Position numbers and translations under genes: made by a program
Notes under the pieces: generated by a model
What the model saw: only the letters and a program-made list of their open reading frames with translations
What the model was told of the DNA's origin: nothing
Databases searched by the model: none
Part shown: one piece after another, positions 35,000 to 44,206 of the stretch
How the letters are laid out: every line of letters begins with the position of its first letter
Position numbering within the stretch: position 1 is the stretch's first letter
Assembly: GCF_023701525.1 (NCBI RefSeq)
Contig: NZ_JAMQAW010000001.1
Span: forward strand, 62,001-126,000
Direction of reading: 5' to 3'
DNA length: 64,000 nucleotides
Origin: Streptomyces albipurpureus
GTDB lineage: Bacteria > Actinomycetota > Actinomycetes > Streptomycetales > Streptomycetaceae

Positions 35000-35971
35000 A
35001 TGAACGGTGATGTGGTGGTGCTGGGAGGCGGGGTCAGCGGGCTCACTACCGCGATGCTGCTCGCGGAACGTGGACATCGCGTACGGGTGTGGACGCGTGA
35101 AGCCCCCTCGGCGACGACGTCCGCGGTGGCGGGCGCCCTGTGGTGGCCGTATCGGATCGAGCCGAAGCAACTGGTCGCGCAGTGGGCGATGGCGACCCTG
35201 GAGCGTTGTCGGCAGTGGTCGAGGCGCCCTGAGGAAACCGGGGTGCGACTACGGCCCGGGGTCGTGGCGGACACCCGGCTCGATGAGCTGGAGAGTTGGA
35301 CCCGCGAGGCGGGGGCAGTACGCCACGCCCGGGTCGACGAGCTGCCGTCCGGACACACGCAGGGGGTGTGGGCACGGCTGCCGCTGGTTGACATGCCGAC
35401 GCATCTGGGCTGGTTGCGGGGGCGGCTGGAGCGGGCGGGCGGTGCGGTGGAGCTTCGGGCGGTGCGCTCCCTTGAGGAGGCCGTGGCCGCGGCGCCGGTG
35501 GTGGTGAACTGCACGGGGATCGGGGCGCGGGAGCTCACCGGGGACAGGGAGCTGACTCCGGTGCGCGGCCAGGTGGTGCTGGTGGAGAACCCGGGCATCG
35601 AGGAGTGGCTCGTCCTGCCCGATGACGGCTCGGGGCAGCCGACGTATGTGTTTCCGCAGCCGGGTCGGCTGGTCCTCGGGGGAACGGCCGACGACGGGAA
35701 CGCGGGCACCGAGCCCGACCCGGCGACCACGGCGGAGATCGTCGCCCGCTGCGCGCGCTACTACCCGGCGATCGCGGACGCCCGGATCCTCGGGACCCGG
35801 GTCGGGTTGCGGCCGGCTCGGACCGCGGGGGTGCGCATCGAGGCGGTGCCATGGCCCGGCGGCGGATTGGTGGTGCACAACTACGGGCACGGTGGGGCGG
35901 GGATCACGGTGGGATGGGGCTGTGCCCTGGCCGCGGTCGGACTGATCCCGGAGGTCTCGGCGCGGGCTTGA
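35000..35971 (+). CDS. FAD-dependent D-amino-acid oxidase-type enzyme
   Basis: 323 aa. N-terminal VVVLGGGVSGLTTAMLLAERGHRV binds FAD. SAVAGALWWPYR, PVRGQVV and the C-terminal HNYGHGGAGITVGWG are the DAO family signatures. It would oxidise D-amino acids or related amines to keto acids, releasing ammonia and H2O2. No signal peptide. The ATG has no SD; TACGGT 8 bases upstream could be a -10 for a leaderless message. Confidence 0.88.
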   Translation: MNGDVVVLGGGVSGLTTAMLLAERGHRVRVWTREAPSATTSAVAGALWWPYRIEPKQLVAQWAMATLERCRQWSRRPEETGVRLRPGVVADTRLDELESWTREAGAVRHARVDELPSGHTQGVWARLPLVDMPTHLGWLRGRLERAGGAVELRAVRSLEEAVAAAPVVVNCTGIGARELTGDRELTPVRGQVVLVENPGIEEWLVLPDDGSGQPTYVFPQPGRLVLGGTADDGNAGTEPDPATTAEIVARCARYYPAIADARILGTRVGLRPARTAGVRIEAVPWPGGGLVVHNYGHGGAGITVGWGCALAAVGLIPEVSARA

Positions 35972-36308
35972 GCCCTCTCCCGCCGGGGCGAGGGCCGCGT
36001 GCTCATCGAGTCCCCCGGTCGGAAGGCCTCACCCGGGTTTCCCGCGACGACAGGGCGAGGGTCCTGACGGCGGAACGCCCTCTGGACACAGAGGAGCCGC
36101 TTGCGTTGGTCGGGATCGGTCTCCCGGCACCGGCCAACTCCCGCCCGCGCTTGCCCGGTTCTGGCCTACGGATGGACCAAGGGCTGGCTCCTTCGGTGGT
36201 CGGCTTCGGCTGGTACCAGCCGGGATCAGGCCGGCACATTGGTCACATCGGAGCTCACGCCCGAGGCGGGACGCGGCCCGCGCGGTGGCCAACCTCCGCT
36301 TGCGCTGG
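35972..36308. other. Intergenic region with a diverged direct repeat
   Basis: About 340 bp between convergent genes. A hairpin (GCCCTC...GAGGGC, about 35974-35996) just after the oxidase stop may be its terminator. A 23-bp direct repeat with two mismatches lies at 36097-36119 and 36296-36318; the second copy runs into the last codons of the LacI gene. No convincing reading frame. Confidence 0.4.
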
Positions 36309-37343
36309 TCAGGATCGGCTGGTGCTGGCCCGTACGCGCAACTGGCTCGGCACCACGGACGGCTTGTCGACCGGCGTGCCGTTCAGCCGCTTGAGCAGCA
36401 TGTCGACCGCCGCTCCTGCCTGGTCGGACGGCCGGAGGTCGATCGCGGTGATGGCCGGATCGGACTGCTGGGCGAAGCGGTTGTCTATGCCGATCGCGAG
36501 CATCAAGTCCTCCGGGATGCGCACACCGCGCTCCCGGCAGGCGCGGGTCGCGCCCTCGCTGTACTGCTCCGCGGATGCGATCAGCGCGTCCGGGGGTTCA
36601 TCCGCGTCCAACAAGGCACAGGCCGCTCGGTAGGAGTCGGCTTCCAGGCGGTCGACGGAGACATGGGCGACGAAGGGCCGGACTCCCCGCTCGGCGCACC
36701 AGGACTGATAGGCGTGCTCGCCCTCCAACGTCCATGCCCAGGAGGAACGCGCCGAGAGCAGCGCGATCCGGCGGGCTCCCCCCTGGTGGAGGTGGTCGAG
36801 CAGATCGCGCATGTTCTGCTCGTTGTCGCCGGAGACATAGAACGGGCGATCGGGGCGGTCCGGGTCACGCTCGATGGAGACGACCGGGATGCCCATGCCT
36901 TCCAGCATGTCGATACGGGGGTCGCTGGCGGCCGGGTCGCACAGGACCACACCGTCCGGGCCGATCAGCCGCCACTCGTCCTCGGTGGTGATCCGTGGTG
37001 TCAGCATCAGGGCGTATCCCTCGCTGAACGCGGCGCGCGCCGAACCGGAGGCGATCGTCATGTAGTAGTCGAGGCCGATCATGTCGTACTCATTGCCGCT
37101 GACGTCCCGGTGCGGGAGGACGAGCGCGATGGTGCCGGTACGGCCGTGCCGGAACGCCTGCGCCACCCGGCTGGGTCGGTAGCCGAGCGAGTCAGCTGTC
37201 TGCCGGATGCGTTCGCGGGTCTCCTGACGGAGTTTGCCCTTGCCGTTGAGGGCGTCGGAGACGGTTGTCACCGAGACTCCGGCTGCGGCGGCGACATCGC
37301 GGATCGTCACCCTGCCTGCTGCGGCCTTGGTCACCTTCACCAC
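36309..37343 (-). CDS. LacI-family regulator of the ureide/amide cluster
   Basis: 344 aa. N-terminal LacI HTH (TIRDVAAAAGVSVTTVSDALNGKGKLRQETRERI split over helices 1-3, residues about 12-45), hinge region near GYRPSRVAQAF, then a periplasmic-binding-protein-like sensor domain. GTG start with only a weak ribosome site. It lies at the end of the leftward catabolic operon after a 189-bp gap. It is the best candidate to bind the twin palindromes at 44207-44245. The effector is presumably a pathway metabolite. Confidence 0.9.
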   Translation of the reverse strand: MVKVTKAAAGRVTIRDVAAAAGVSVTTVSDALNGKGKLRQETRERIRQTADSLGYRPSRVAQAFRHGRTGTIALVLPHRDVSGNEYDMIGLDYYMTIASGSARAAFSEGYALMLTPRITTEDEWRLIGPDGVVLCDPAASDPRIDMLEGMGIPVVSIERDPDRPDRPFYVSGDNEQNMRDLLDHLHQGGARRIALLSARSSWAWTLEGEHAYQSWCAERGVRPFVAHVSVDRLEADSYRAACALLDADEPPDALIASAEQYSEGATRACRERGVRIPEDLMLAIGIDNRFAQQSDPAITAIDLRPSDQAGAAVDMLLKRLNGTPVDKPSVVPSQLRVRASTSRS

Positions 37344-37532
37344 GGAACCACCAGATTCACTCGTAGCCCTGCTTGGGATAAGGACGGTTCACTAGGAGCC
37401 CACGCGGACGATGTGTTGTGCCCCGGGGTTCCGTGCGTAGGCATACGGTACGACGAGGGAGGGGAGAGGGGGATCGATGTGAGCGGGTCCCCTGAGCCGG
37501 CTTCCTCTCTCCTGCCCCTCGCCGTACGGCAG

Positions 37533-38819
37533 TCAGTGTGCTCCGACGGGCTCGGGGGCGGTCCACATCTCGCCGACTCGCCCGGCGACGACCTTACCGC
37601 CGCGCACCAGCCAACGCGGTCCCGGCTCATTGCGCAGCGCGTCCGTGAGTGTGGTCGCGGCGAGGACGACGAAGTCGGCCCTTCCACCGGTGCGCAGTTC
37701 ACCGAACGGCACCCCGGCGGCGCGCGCCGCATGGTCCGTCACCAGGCGCCAGGCCATCTCGATGCCCTTGTCGTCCTCGTCGCTGAGCGGGAAGGCGTGC
37801 CAGGCCAACCGTGCCAGATCCAGCGGGTCGAGGTTGCCGAAAGGCTCCCAGTTGTCCTGGAAGTTGCCGGTTCCGATCGTGACGACGACTCCCGCGGCCA
37901 GGAGCTCATTGGCCCGGGAGACACCGCGGTACGGGTAGGAGCCGCCGAGGTTGGAGGGGCAGACGGTGACGGTGATCCCGGCCTCGGCGACCTTGGTGAT
38001 CACCCGCGCGGCGTCGTCGTCGGAGTAGGTCTCCAGGGCGCCCACGTGGTTGGCGTTGACCAGGCCCTGCATACCGTGTGCGAGGGTGCGTTCGGCCAGC
38101 GGTTCCAGCAGGCGCTCGGTCGGGTCGGTGAAGTAGTCGATGTTGATGTCGATTCCGACGCCGAATCGTTCGGCCAACTCGAAGACCTGGTCAAGGTGGC
38201 TGAGTTGGTCCTCGAAGGACCGCTCGTTGTTGGGCCAGCCACCGACTCGATGGGCGCCGGAGGCAAGCGCGGCGGCGACCAGGTCGTAGGCGCCGGGGTC
38301 CTGGACCAGGCCCTCCTGGGGGAACGCGGTCACCCTGAGGTCCACCAGGTCCAGATGCTTCTCGCGGGCGTCCATCACGCCTTCGAACGAGGTCAGTCCG
38401 GTGACGGTGTCGATGTCGGCCTGGCCCGCGACCGTACCGATGCCCTGGGAGGCGGCCAGCCGGAGGAAGGTCCCGGCCCGGGCGGCGACCTCGTCCCGGG
38501 TGAAGGTGGCTTTGAGGTCGCGCTGCCGCTGCATGAGTGCGGGGCGGTCGGTGAGCCTGGTCGGCAGTCCCAGGGGGGCGATCGAGCGGCGGCTCAGGGC
38601 CTTGTCGGGGTGGCTGTGCGGCTCGGTGAACGGAGGACTGATCAGACCGCCGTTGGCCGCGATCCGCTCGGGTGCGCCGATCCCGTCGCCCGCGCCGGGA
38701 CCGACGGCGGCGATGCGCCCCCCGCGTACCACCACGTCAACGGTCTCGCCGCCCAGCGTGGCGCCCTCGATGATCAGGTCTGCGGAGGTCAGGTCTGCGG
38801 GGATCTCAGAAGCCGTCAC
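37533..38819 (-). CDS. Cytosine-deaminase-like amidohydrolase, probably catalytically impaired
   Basis: 428 aa from the GTG at 38819, inside the end of the cupin gene (14-bp overlap). The N-terminal metal motif is kept (EPHSHPDK, H68/H70). Compared with E. coli CodA and with its paralog in this operon, the third His ligand is Asn226 (DINIDY), the catalytic Glu is Tyr229, and the Asp ligand in the GHDD block is Gly318 (GTGNFQD). The later His (NANH) remains. Other features, including the AFPQEG and DPLDLA blocks, are well kept. It may be a pseudoenzyme partner, a new chemistry, or non-functional. Confidence 0.85.
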   Translation of the reverse strand: MTASEIPADLTSADLIIEGATLGGETVDVVVRGGRIAAVGPGAGDGIGAPERIAANGGLISPPFTEPHSHPDKALSRRSIAPLGLPTRLTDRPALMQRQRDLKATFTRDEVAARAGTFLRLAASQGIGTVAGQADIDTVTGLTSFEGVMDAREKHLDLVDLRVTAFPQEGLVQDPGAYDLVAAALASGAHRVGGWPNNERSFEDQLSHLDQVFELAERFGVGIDINIDYFTDPTERLLEPLAERTLAHGMQGLVNANHVGALETYSDDDAARVITKVAEAGITVTVCPSNLGGSYPYRGVSRANELLAAGVVVTIGTGNFQDNWEPFGNLDPLDLARLAWHAFPLSDEDDKGIEMAWRLVTDHAARAAGVPFGELRTGGRADFVVLAATTLTDALRNEPGPRWLVRGGKVVAGRVGEMWTAPEPVGAH

Positions 38820-39564
38820 GGTTGATGTCCTTGTAGAGGAGGTACGACGGGCGGGTGTTTCCGGTCGCGTAGAAGGACTGCGGGCAGTACGGGGCCATGT
38901 AGATGAAGTCGCCGGCGGAGACCTCGACATGGTCGTCGCCGAGGTAGTAGATGCCTTCGCCTTCGAGCATGTAGAGGCCGTGTTCCTGGTGGTGCACCTC
39001 CACCATCTGGAACCGCGAGCCGACCTCGAACCGCATGAAGTTCATCGCCATGTCGTAGCGCTCGTCGAGCGGCAGCAGCGGGGCGTAGGTGCCACCGATG
39101 GTGTCATCGGCGTGGTGGGTGACCTCGTCGATATGACCGACAACGATGTCCGGGCCCGCGATACCCGCCACTGGCTCATAGCGACGCTTCACCCACAGGA
39201 CCCGACTCGCGCCCGGTGTCTCGATGGCGAACTCGATTCCCTCGGGCAGGAAGACATAGCCGCCCGGCTCCAGGGTGTGGCCGTTGTCCTCGGCGGTCAC
39301 CACCGCTTGGCCATCGAGGACGTAGAGGAAGTTCTCAAAGCCCGCGCCCAGCGGGCGGGTGCTTCTGCCGCCCGCCTCGAACTCCAGCAGGTACTCGCCG
39401 AACTGCGCCGGGAGCGAGCGCGGGGTGGCCAGCGGCATCGCGTTGACACCCGCCAGGTGCGGGAGCGCGTTCTCCACCAGGTTCTCCGGGCACATCAGGG
39501 TGTACGCGGCACGGACGCGCCCCCTGTTGGCGCTGACATGGTGGACGGTTGCCGGGTTCGTCAT
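38806..39564 (-). CDS. AllE-like (S)-ureidoglycine aminohydrolase, bicupin
   Basis: 252 aa; ATG with AAGGAG 6 bases upstream. Two cupin domains. The C-terminal one carries the AllE manganese site: E189, H191, H195 (EVHHQEHG) and Q229 (CPQSF), followed by the typical YLLYKDINRD ending. AllE releases ammonia from (S)-ureidoglycine during allantoin breakdown. The match to E. coli AllE is strong by eye. The neighbours do not form the normal allantoin pathway, so the actual substrate may be a relative of ureidoglycine. Confidence 0.88.
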   Translation of the reverse strand: MTNPATVHHVSANRGRVRAAYTLMCPENLVENALPHLAGVNAMPLATPRSLPAQFGEYLLEFEAGGRSTRPLGAGFENFLYVLDGQAVVTAEDNGHTLEPGGYVFLPEGIEFAIETPGASRVLWVKRRYEPVAGIAGPDIVVGHIDEVTHHADDTIGGTYAPLLPLDERYDMAMNFMRFEVGSRFQMVEVHHQEHGLYMLEGEGIYYLGDDHVEVSAGDFIYMAPYCPQSFYATGNTRPSYLLYKDINRDGF

Positions 39565-39566
39565 GG

Positions 39567-40595
39567 TCAACTCCTTGGTAGGCGACTTGGGATGCAGTAC
39601 TGGCCATCGGCGAGAACCGTGAGGCCGTCGGCGTGGACGCTGGGGCGGTCGACGACCATGTCCACATGGACCGGGGACTCCCAGTCGGCGCCGGTGTAAT
39701 CGGGGAAGGGGTGACCGAAGGCGATGTGCACCCCGGGCACGTTCTCGTCGAACAGCAGGTTTCCGGTGATCGCCGGGAGGGCCCGATTGGTGCCCAGGGC
39801 GAACTCCCCCAGCCGCAGCCCACCGGGGGCGTTGGTGAGCCAGTCGCGCACCTGTGACCGAAGCTCCTGGTCGGGGTGATCGAACCCGACCGCGGTACCG
39901 CCCTCGACCTCGATCAGCAGCGGCTCGGCCAGGAGTCCGGAGGCGGCGTTGAACGGGTAGCCCACGACGGAGACCGCCAGGATGCCGTCGGCGGTCAGCG
40001 GGGTGCAGAACACCTCGCCCTGGGGCAGTCGCCCGCCCTGGCCAACGCATTGGTACAGGCCCGTGAAGGGGGTCCAGGGGCGGCCCGGACCGCAGTTCAG
40101 GAGGAGATCGGTGCCACTCGCACTGGTGACCCGTACCGAGCGGGCATCGCTGAGGAGATCGCGTACCCCCAGGGTGAATCGGGCGACCTCGGTGTAGTCC
40201 ACGGCCATGCCGATGCCGAGGCAGGCGTCGTCAAGCGCGGGCATATGGGCGTGGCGGGCGCCGAACCGTTCGAGATGTGCCCAGAACGTCGGGTCCCAGG
40301 CGAGCAGATCGCCGGGGTCGGCCGCGGCGAACACGGTGACGGTCGGTCGACGGGCATCGAGAACGCGCCCGATCTCCTGCCGTGCGAGCTCGTACCCCGC
40401 GGCGATATCGGGGATCACCGCCACGGTCGCGGCGGTGACGGTACGGGCCTGGTCCGCGATGACATCGGCCAGGGGGCGGGTGCGCCGGTCGGTCAGTACC
40501 AGCACCCGGTCGGCGTCGGTGACCGCCAGACAGGTGCGGATCAACTCGGTGGCACCACGGATGACATCCGGTTGGGAGGCGATCAGATCTGGCAT
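39567..40595 (-). CDS. M29/NicX-like metalloprotein
   Basis: 342 aa; ATG with GAGGAGG upstream, overlapping the allantoinase-like gene by 13 bp. The C-terminal half has the metal-site pattern of M29 aminopeptidases and the related NicX dioxygenases: E in LPQGEVF, E in LGEFALGTN, H in GVHIAFG, and HVD in SPVHVDMVV. N-terminal residues 25-100 look like the M29 open-sheet domain. It could trim a peptide-like intermediate or open a ring. I cannot choose between peptidase and oxygenase. Confidence 0.75.
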   Translation of the reverse strand: MPDLIASQPDVIRGATELIRTCLAVTDADRVLVLTDRRTRPLADVIADQARTVTAATVAVIPDIAAGYELARQEIGRVLDARRPTVTVFAAADPGDLLAWDPTFWAHLERFGARHAHMPALDDACLGIGMAVDYTEVARFTLGVRDLLSDARSVRVTSASGTDLLLNCGPGRPWTPFTGLYQCVGQGGRLPQGEVFCTPLTADGILAVSVVGYPFNAASGLLAEPLLIEVEGGTAVGFDHPDQELRSQVRDWLTNAPGGLRLGEFALGTNRALPAITGNLLFDENVPGVHIAFGHPFPDYTGADWESPVHVDMVVDRPSVHADGLTVLADGQYCIPSRLPRS

Positions 40596-42202
40596 GCCGC
40601 CTCCTCATCCGGTGCTGCGGAGGCGGTCGCCGCCGGCCCCGCGAGGGGGAGGAACCGCCCCGACCCCTTGGGCGCCACGATGTCGCCCTCGATGGCCACC
40701 GTCCGACCGCGGACAACGGTCCGGACGACCTTCACCGTGCTGGTGCGTCCGTCGTACGGGGACCACTGCTCCTCGGCGTGCTGCTGCTTCTGCGCGCTGA
40801 CCACCCAGGGGGCGTCCAGATCGAGAAGGGCGAAGTCCGCGTCCATACCCGCGCTGATCGCCCCCTTGGAGCCGACCGCGCCCACGAGTCGGGCCGGGCC
40901 GCTCGTCATCAGGGGCACGATGTCGGTGAGCCGCATCCCCCGGCGCAGTGCCTCGCTGATCACCAGCGGCACATACTCCTGGACGCTCTGGATGCCGAAC
41001 GGGCAACCGAAGACATCGTCGGACGCGGCGAGCTTCTCAGCCCGGCCGTAGGGGCAGTGGTCGGAGACGACCGCGTGCACCCGCCCGGCCCGGACCCGGT
41101 CCCACAACTGCTCCACATGGTGGGCGTCGCGCAACGGTGGGGCGCAGACCCCGAAACCGCCCAGCTCGGGCAGTTCGGCGGCGTTCAGCAGGAGATGGTG
41201 GGCGGTGACCTCACAGGTGGCGTCCAGTCCGCCCGCGCGTGCCTCGGTGACCAGGTCGATGGCCTCGGGTGTGGAGAGATGCACCAGATGGACCGCGCAA
41301 CCGGTCTGCCGGGCCAGCCTCAGCACCTGGCGCACCGCGGTGATCTCGGTCGCCGGGGGGCGGGCCTCCAGCAGCGCGGCGAAGTCGGTGCGCCCACCGG
41401 CCCGCAGGGTGGCTTCACCGAGGGCGAGCGCGTCACGGTCCTCGGCGTGCACGAGCACGCGGGCGCCGAGCCGTGCGGCCGTGGTCATTCCGGTGAGCAG
41501 ATCGGCCTCGGTCGCCGGCGGGAAGTCCATGTCGTTCTCGGGCATGAACGCCTTGAAGCCGGGAGCGCCGAGCCCGTGCTGGCCCGCCATCTCATCCAGC
41601 GACGGCTTGGTGAGGGCGCCCCAGAGACCGAAGTCGACCACCGCGCCGGCCGCGGCCTGCTCGACCTTGGCGCGATAGCGGTCGGCGGTGGTGGTCGGCG
41701 GGTCGGAGAAGGGGTGCTCGACCACGAAGGTGACACCACCGGCGGCGGCGGAGCGGGTGCCGGTGTGGAAGTCCGCCTCCAGGGAGATGCCGGGGACATC
41801 GAAGTGCACATGGAGATCGATCACACCGGCGATCAGATGCAGTCCGGTGGCGTCGATGGTCTCGGCGGCGCTGAACCGGGTGGCGGGCGGGACGATGGCG
41901 TGCACCCGGCCGTCATCGACCAGGAGCGTACCGGTCCGCGGTCCCTCCGGCGTCACCACGGTGGCACCGGTGACGGCGAGATCGACATGGTCGGTGGCGG
42001 CCGGTGCCTTGGGGCGTCGCCCGGGCGCATGGGGGCCTGCCCCCGGTTCGGGGCGGGAGACGGACCTGGCCGCGTACGGGCGCGCCCGCTGGCCGGCCGA
42101 CTCGTCGATTCCCCGGTTGCGGTTCACGGGGAGCTCGCTCGGCTGGTTCACCTGCGGTGCCGGCTCACCCGGGGCGTGCGGGGCGGGAGCGTGCGAGGTC
42201 AC
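40583..42202 (-). CDS. Allantoinase/dihydroorotase-like amidohydrolase with N-terminal extension
   Basis: 539 aa. All ligands of a binuclear cyclic amidohydrolase are present: H131/H133 (HVHFD), carboxylated K217 (GFKAFM), H252 (VHAED), H308 (HLVHLS), D381 (VSDHCPYG). It should open a five- or six-membered cyclic amide such as allantoin or a hydantoin. The first 70 residues are a Pro/Ala/Arg-rich low-complexity extension absent from ordinary allantoinases. The GTG start overlaps the preceding stop (GTGA), which supports that start, though a later one cannot be excluded. Confidence 0.87.
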   Translation of the reverse strand: MTSHAPAPHAPGEPAPQVNQPSELPVNRNRGIDESAGQRARPYAARSVSRPEPGAGPHAPGRRPKAPAATDHVDLAVTGATVVTPEGPRTGTLLVDDGRVHAIVPPATRFSAAETIDATGLHLIAGVIDLHVHFDVPGISLEADFHTGTRSAAAGGVTFVVEHPFSDPPTTTADRYRAKVEQAAAGAVVDFGLWGALTKPSLDEMAGQHGLGAPGFKAFMPENDMDFPPATEADLLTGMTTAARLGARVLVHAEDRDALALGEATLRAGGRTDFAALLEARPPATEITAVRQVLRLARQTGCAVHLVHLSTPEAIDLVTEARAGGLDATCEVTAHHLLLNAAELPELGGFGVCAPPLRDAHHVEQLWDRVRAGRVHAVVSDHCPYGRAEKLAASDDVFGCPFGIQSVQEYVPLVISEALRRGMRLTDIVPLMTSGPARLVGAVGSKGAISAGMDADFALLDLDAPWVVSAQKQQHAEEQWSPYDGRTSTVKVVRTVVRGRTVAIEGDIVAPKGSGRFLPLAGPAATASAAPDEEAACQI

Positions 42203-43428
42203 GGGGCCACCGGTTCCACCGTACGGCTGCCGGTGTCGCGACGGCTGACCACCTGTCCGCGCCGCAGTGTGACGCGCGAGGAAGGCATGTTGGCGAGCGC
42301 GGTCGCCCGGTCGGGAGCGTCGAACAGCACCAGATCGGCGTCCTCGCCCACCGCGATGTCGCCGGGTCGCCCGCCGATCACGGCCGCCGCCTGGCCGCAG
42401 ACCAGCTCCCAGGCGGTGTCAACAGCGCCCTCGTCGTGGAATCCGGCGCCGAAGAAGGCCATTTGGGCCCGGTCCAGCGGGTCCAGGGTGCCGAGCGGGT
42501 ACCAGCCGTCGTTCATGTTGTCGCTGCCCGCGGCGACGATCGCGCCGGCCGCCATCAGCTCCTGCGGCCGGGACAGCCCGCGGGGGCCACCGTCCAGCAG
42601 ATTGAGCGGAACGACCACGATCCGTACGTCCGCCTCGACCACGGCCGCGATCGTCCGGGCCGCGTCGGTGTCGGTGTACACCTCCAGACCACAACAGTGG
42701 CTGGCCAGGACCCGGCCCTGGTAGCCACGGCGGACGGTCTCCTGCGCGATGTACTCCAGCATGGTCTCGCTGGGGTCGATCATGCAGTCCGCGTGGATGT
42801 CCACACCGACGTCGAAGCGCTCCGCCAGATCGAAGATCTCACGGACGTTGGCACGCTGGGCTTCGATGCCGTCCTCGACATTGGGCCAGCCGCCGATGAG
42901 GTCGGCGCCGGACTTCAACGCCTCCACCAGCAGGCTTCGGGACTCGGGGTCCCGATCGAGACCTTCCTGCGGGAAGGCCACGATCTCCACGTCCATCAGA
43001 TGGGCCACTCGCTCCCGGGCGGCCAGCACACCGTGCAGTCCGCGGAGCCCCGCGTAGGAGTCCACATCGACATTGGCCCGCAGTGTGGTGACCCCGTTGG
43101 CGGATGCCAACTTCAGGGCGCGCACCGCGCGCTCGGTGACGTCCTCCACGGTGAAACCGGCCTTGATCAGCCGGGCGCGCTCAAAGGAGTCCCTGGCACC
43201 ACTGGGCGCCAGGCTGCGGCTGTACGCCTTGTCCGGGTGGTAGTGCGGCTCGGTGAAGGACCGGGAGACCAGCCCCCCACCGGCGTCGAGGATCTCGGAC
43301 GCCTCGGCGGTGGTCGAGCCGCTGGGTACGAGAGCGATCACCTTGCCGTCCCGTATGTGCAGGTCCACCAGGTCCTCACGGCCGTGGACACGGCCGTCCC
43401 GGATCAATAGGTCGAGTTCCAAAGGCAT
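42199..43428 (-). CDS. Cytosine-deaminase-like amidohydrolase
   Basis: 409 aa; ATG 7 bp after the pyroglutamyl-peptidase-like stop. Metal ligands: H62/H64 in EPHYHPDK, H212 in DIHADC, H in LASH, and D303 in GSDNMNDGWYP, matching E. coli CodA order. The CodA general acid Glu (HCDE) is Cys here (HADC), so the substrate probably differs from cytosine. It is clearly paralogous to the amidohydrolase at 37533. Probably hydrolyses a cyclic or linear amidine/amide in the cytoplasm. Confidence 0.87.
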   Translation of the reverse strand: MPLELDLLIRDGRVHGREDLVDLHIRDGKVIALVPSGSTTAEASEILDAGGGLVSRSFTEPHYHPDKAYSRSLAPSGARDSFERARLIKAGFTVEDVTERAVRALKLASANGVTTLRANVDVDSYAGLRGLHGVLAARERVAHLMDVEIVAFPQEGLDRDPESRSLLVEALKSGADLIGGWPNVEDGIEAQRANVREIFDLAERFDVGVDIHADCMIDPSETMLEYIAQETVRRGYQGRVLASHCCGLEVYTDTDAARTIAAVVEADVRIVVVPLNLLDGGPRGLSRPQELMAAGAIVAAGSDNMNDGWYPLGTLDPLDRAQMAFFGAGFHDEGAVDTAWELVCGQAAAVIGGRPGDIAVGEDADLVLFDAPDRATALANMPSSRVTLRRGQVVSRRDTGSRTVEPVAP

Positions 43429-43435
43429 GGCGCTG

Positions 43436-44116
43436 TCACCACTCCCATTCATTGGCGGGGACGGGGATGTCGGACGGATGGGCGACCACCGCCGCGATGC
43501 CCGCCCGCACGGCCGAGATCTGGAGTGCGAGGGACATGCTCGGGCCGTTGTGGCCGATCTGCGCCACGTGCTCCGGAGTGTCGGGGAGATGCACAAAACC
43601 ACAACGAGTCGGCCAGCCGGCCTGGGCGGTCAGATGCAGCGCGGTGTACATGACGGCGTTGCAGCCGTGGGTGGAGGCGGAGTTGGAGATCAACGCGGGC
43701 ACACCGGCCGCACGCATCGCCGTGGCCATCGCCTTGATCGGCAGGGTGGAGAGATAGGCGGCCGGCCCGTCCGGATAGAGCGGTTCGCCGGCGGGGCGCC
43801 GCCCGTCCTCGGCGAACTGGAAGTCCTCGACGTTGACGGCGGTGCGCTCGACCGTGACGGTGCTCCGTCCTGAGAACACTCCACAGGCGATCACCGCGGC
43901 GGGCGGCTCCTGCTCACGCAGCAGCGGGAGCAGGGCCTCTTCCGGGCGCTCACCCCAGATGAGGCTGCGTCCGACCACGCGGTGGCCGCCGATCTCCTCG
44001 CCGTCGAGGGCGAGCGCGACGGCAGAGCTGGGGTTGTCGGCGTAGTGCAGCTCGGTCCGGGAGGCCAGGGTGCCGAAGGCGCCGTTCCCGGTCACCAGAA
44101 TCCAGGGCAGGGTCAT
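43436..44116 (-). CDS. Pyrrolidone-carboxylate peptidase (C15) family protein
   Basis: 226 aa, first gene of the leftward operon. The catalytic triad of pyroglutamyl peptidase I is in place: E90 (VTVERTAVN), C152 (STHGCNAVMY) and H176 (GFVHLPDTPE). C15 enzymes cut the lactam-type N-terminal pyroglutamate from peptides. With a peptide-type importer and cyclic-amide hydrolases alongside, it may remove or recognise a lactam-like group. Its promoter region contains the twin palindromes. Confidence 0.88.
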   Translation of the reverse strand: MTLPWILVTGNGAFGTLASRTELHYADNPSSAVALALDGEEIGGHRVVGRSLIWGERPEEALLPLLREQEPPAAVIACGVFSGRSTVTVERTAVNVEDFQFAEDGRRPAGEPLYPDGPAAYLSTLPIKAMATAMRAAGVPALISNSASTHGCNAVMYTALHLTAQAGWPTRCGFVHLPDTPEHVAQIGHNGPSMSLALQISAVRAGIAAVVAHPSDIPVPANEWEW

Positions 44117-44206
44117 CACACATCTTCCGATGGATGGAATGCTCAGATCATCAGGCGGAAGACTGAGCATCCGCCATGGCTCAGCATCATGACGCATGCC
44201 AGACAG

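Noticed and set aside
36285..38825. An 846-codon plus-strand frame opposite the LacI and amidohydrolase genes
   Set aside because: It crosses two well-supported genes and the gap between them, shows no domain, and is explained by GC-rich third positions of the true genes.
40778..42724. A 648-codon plus-strand frame opposite the allantoinase-like gene
   Set aside because: The opposite strand carries complete catalytic motifs; this frame is Gly/Arg/His-rich without any family signature.
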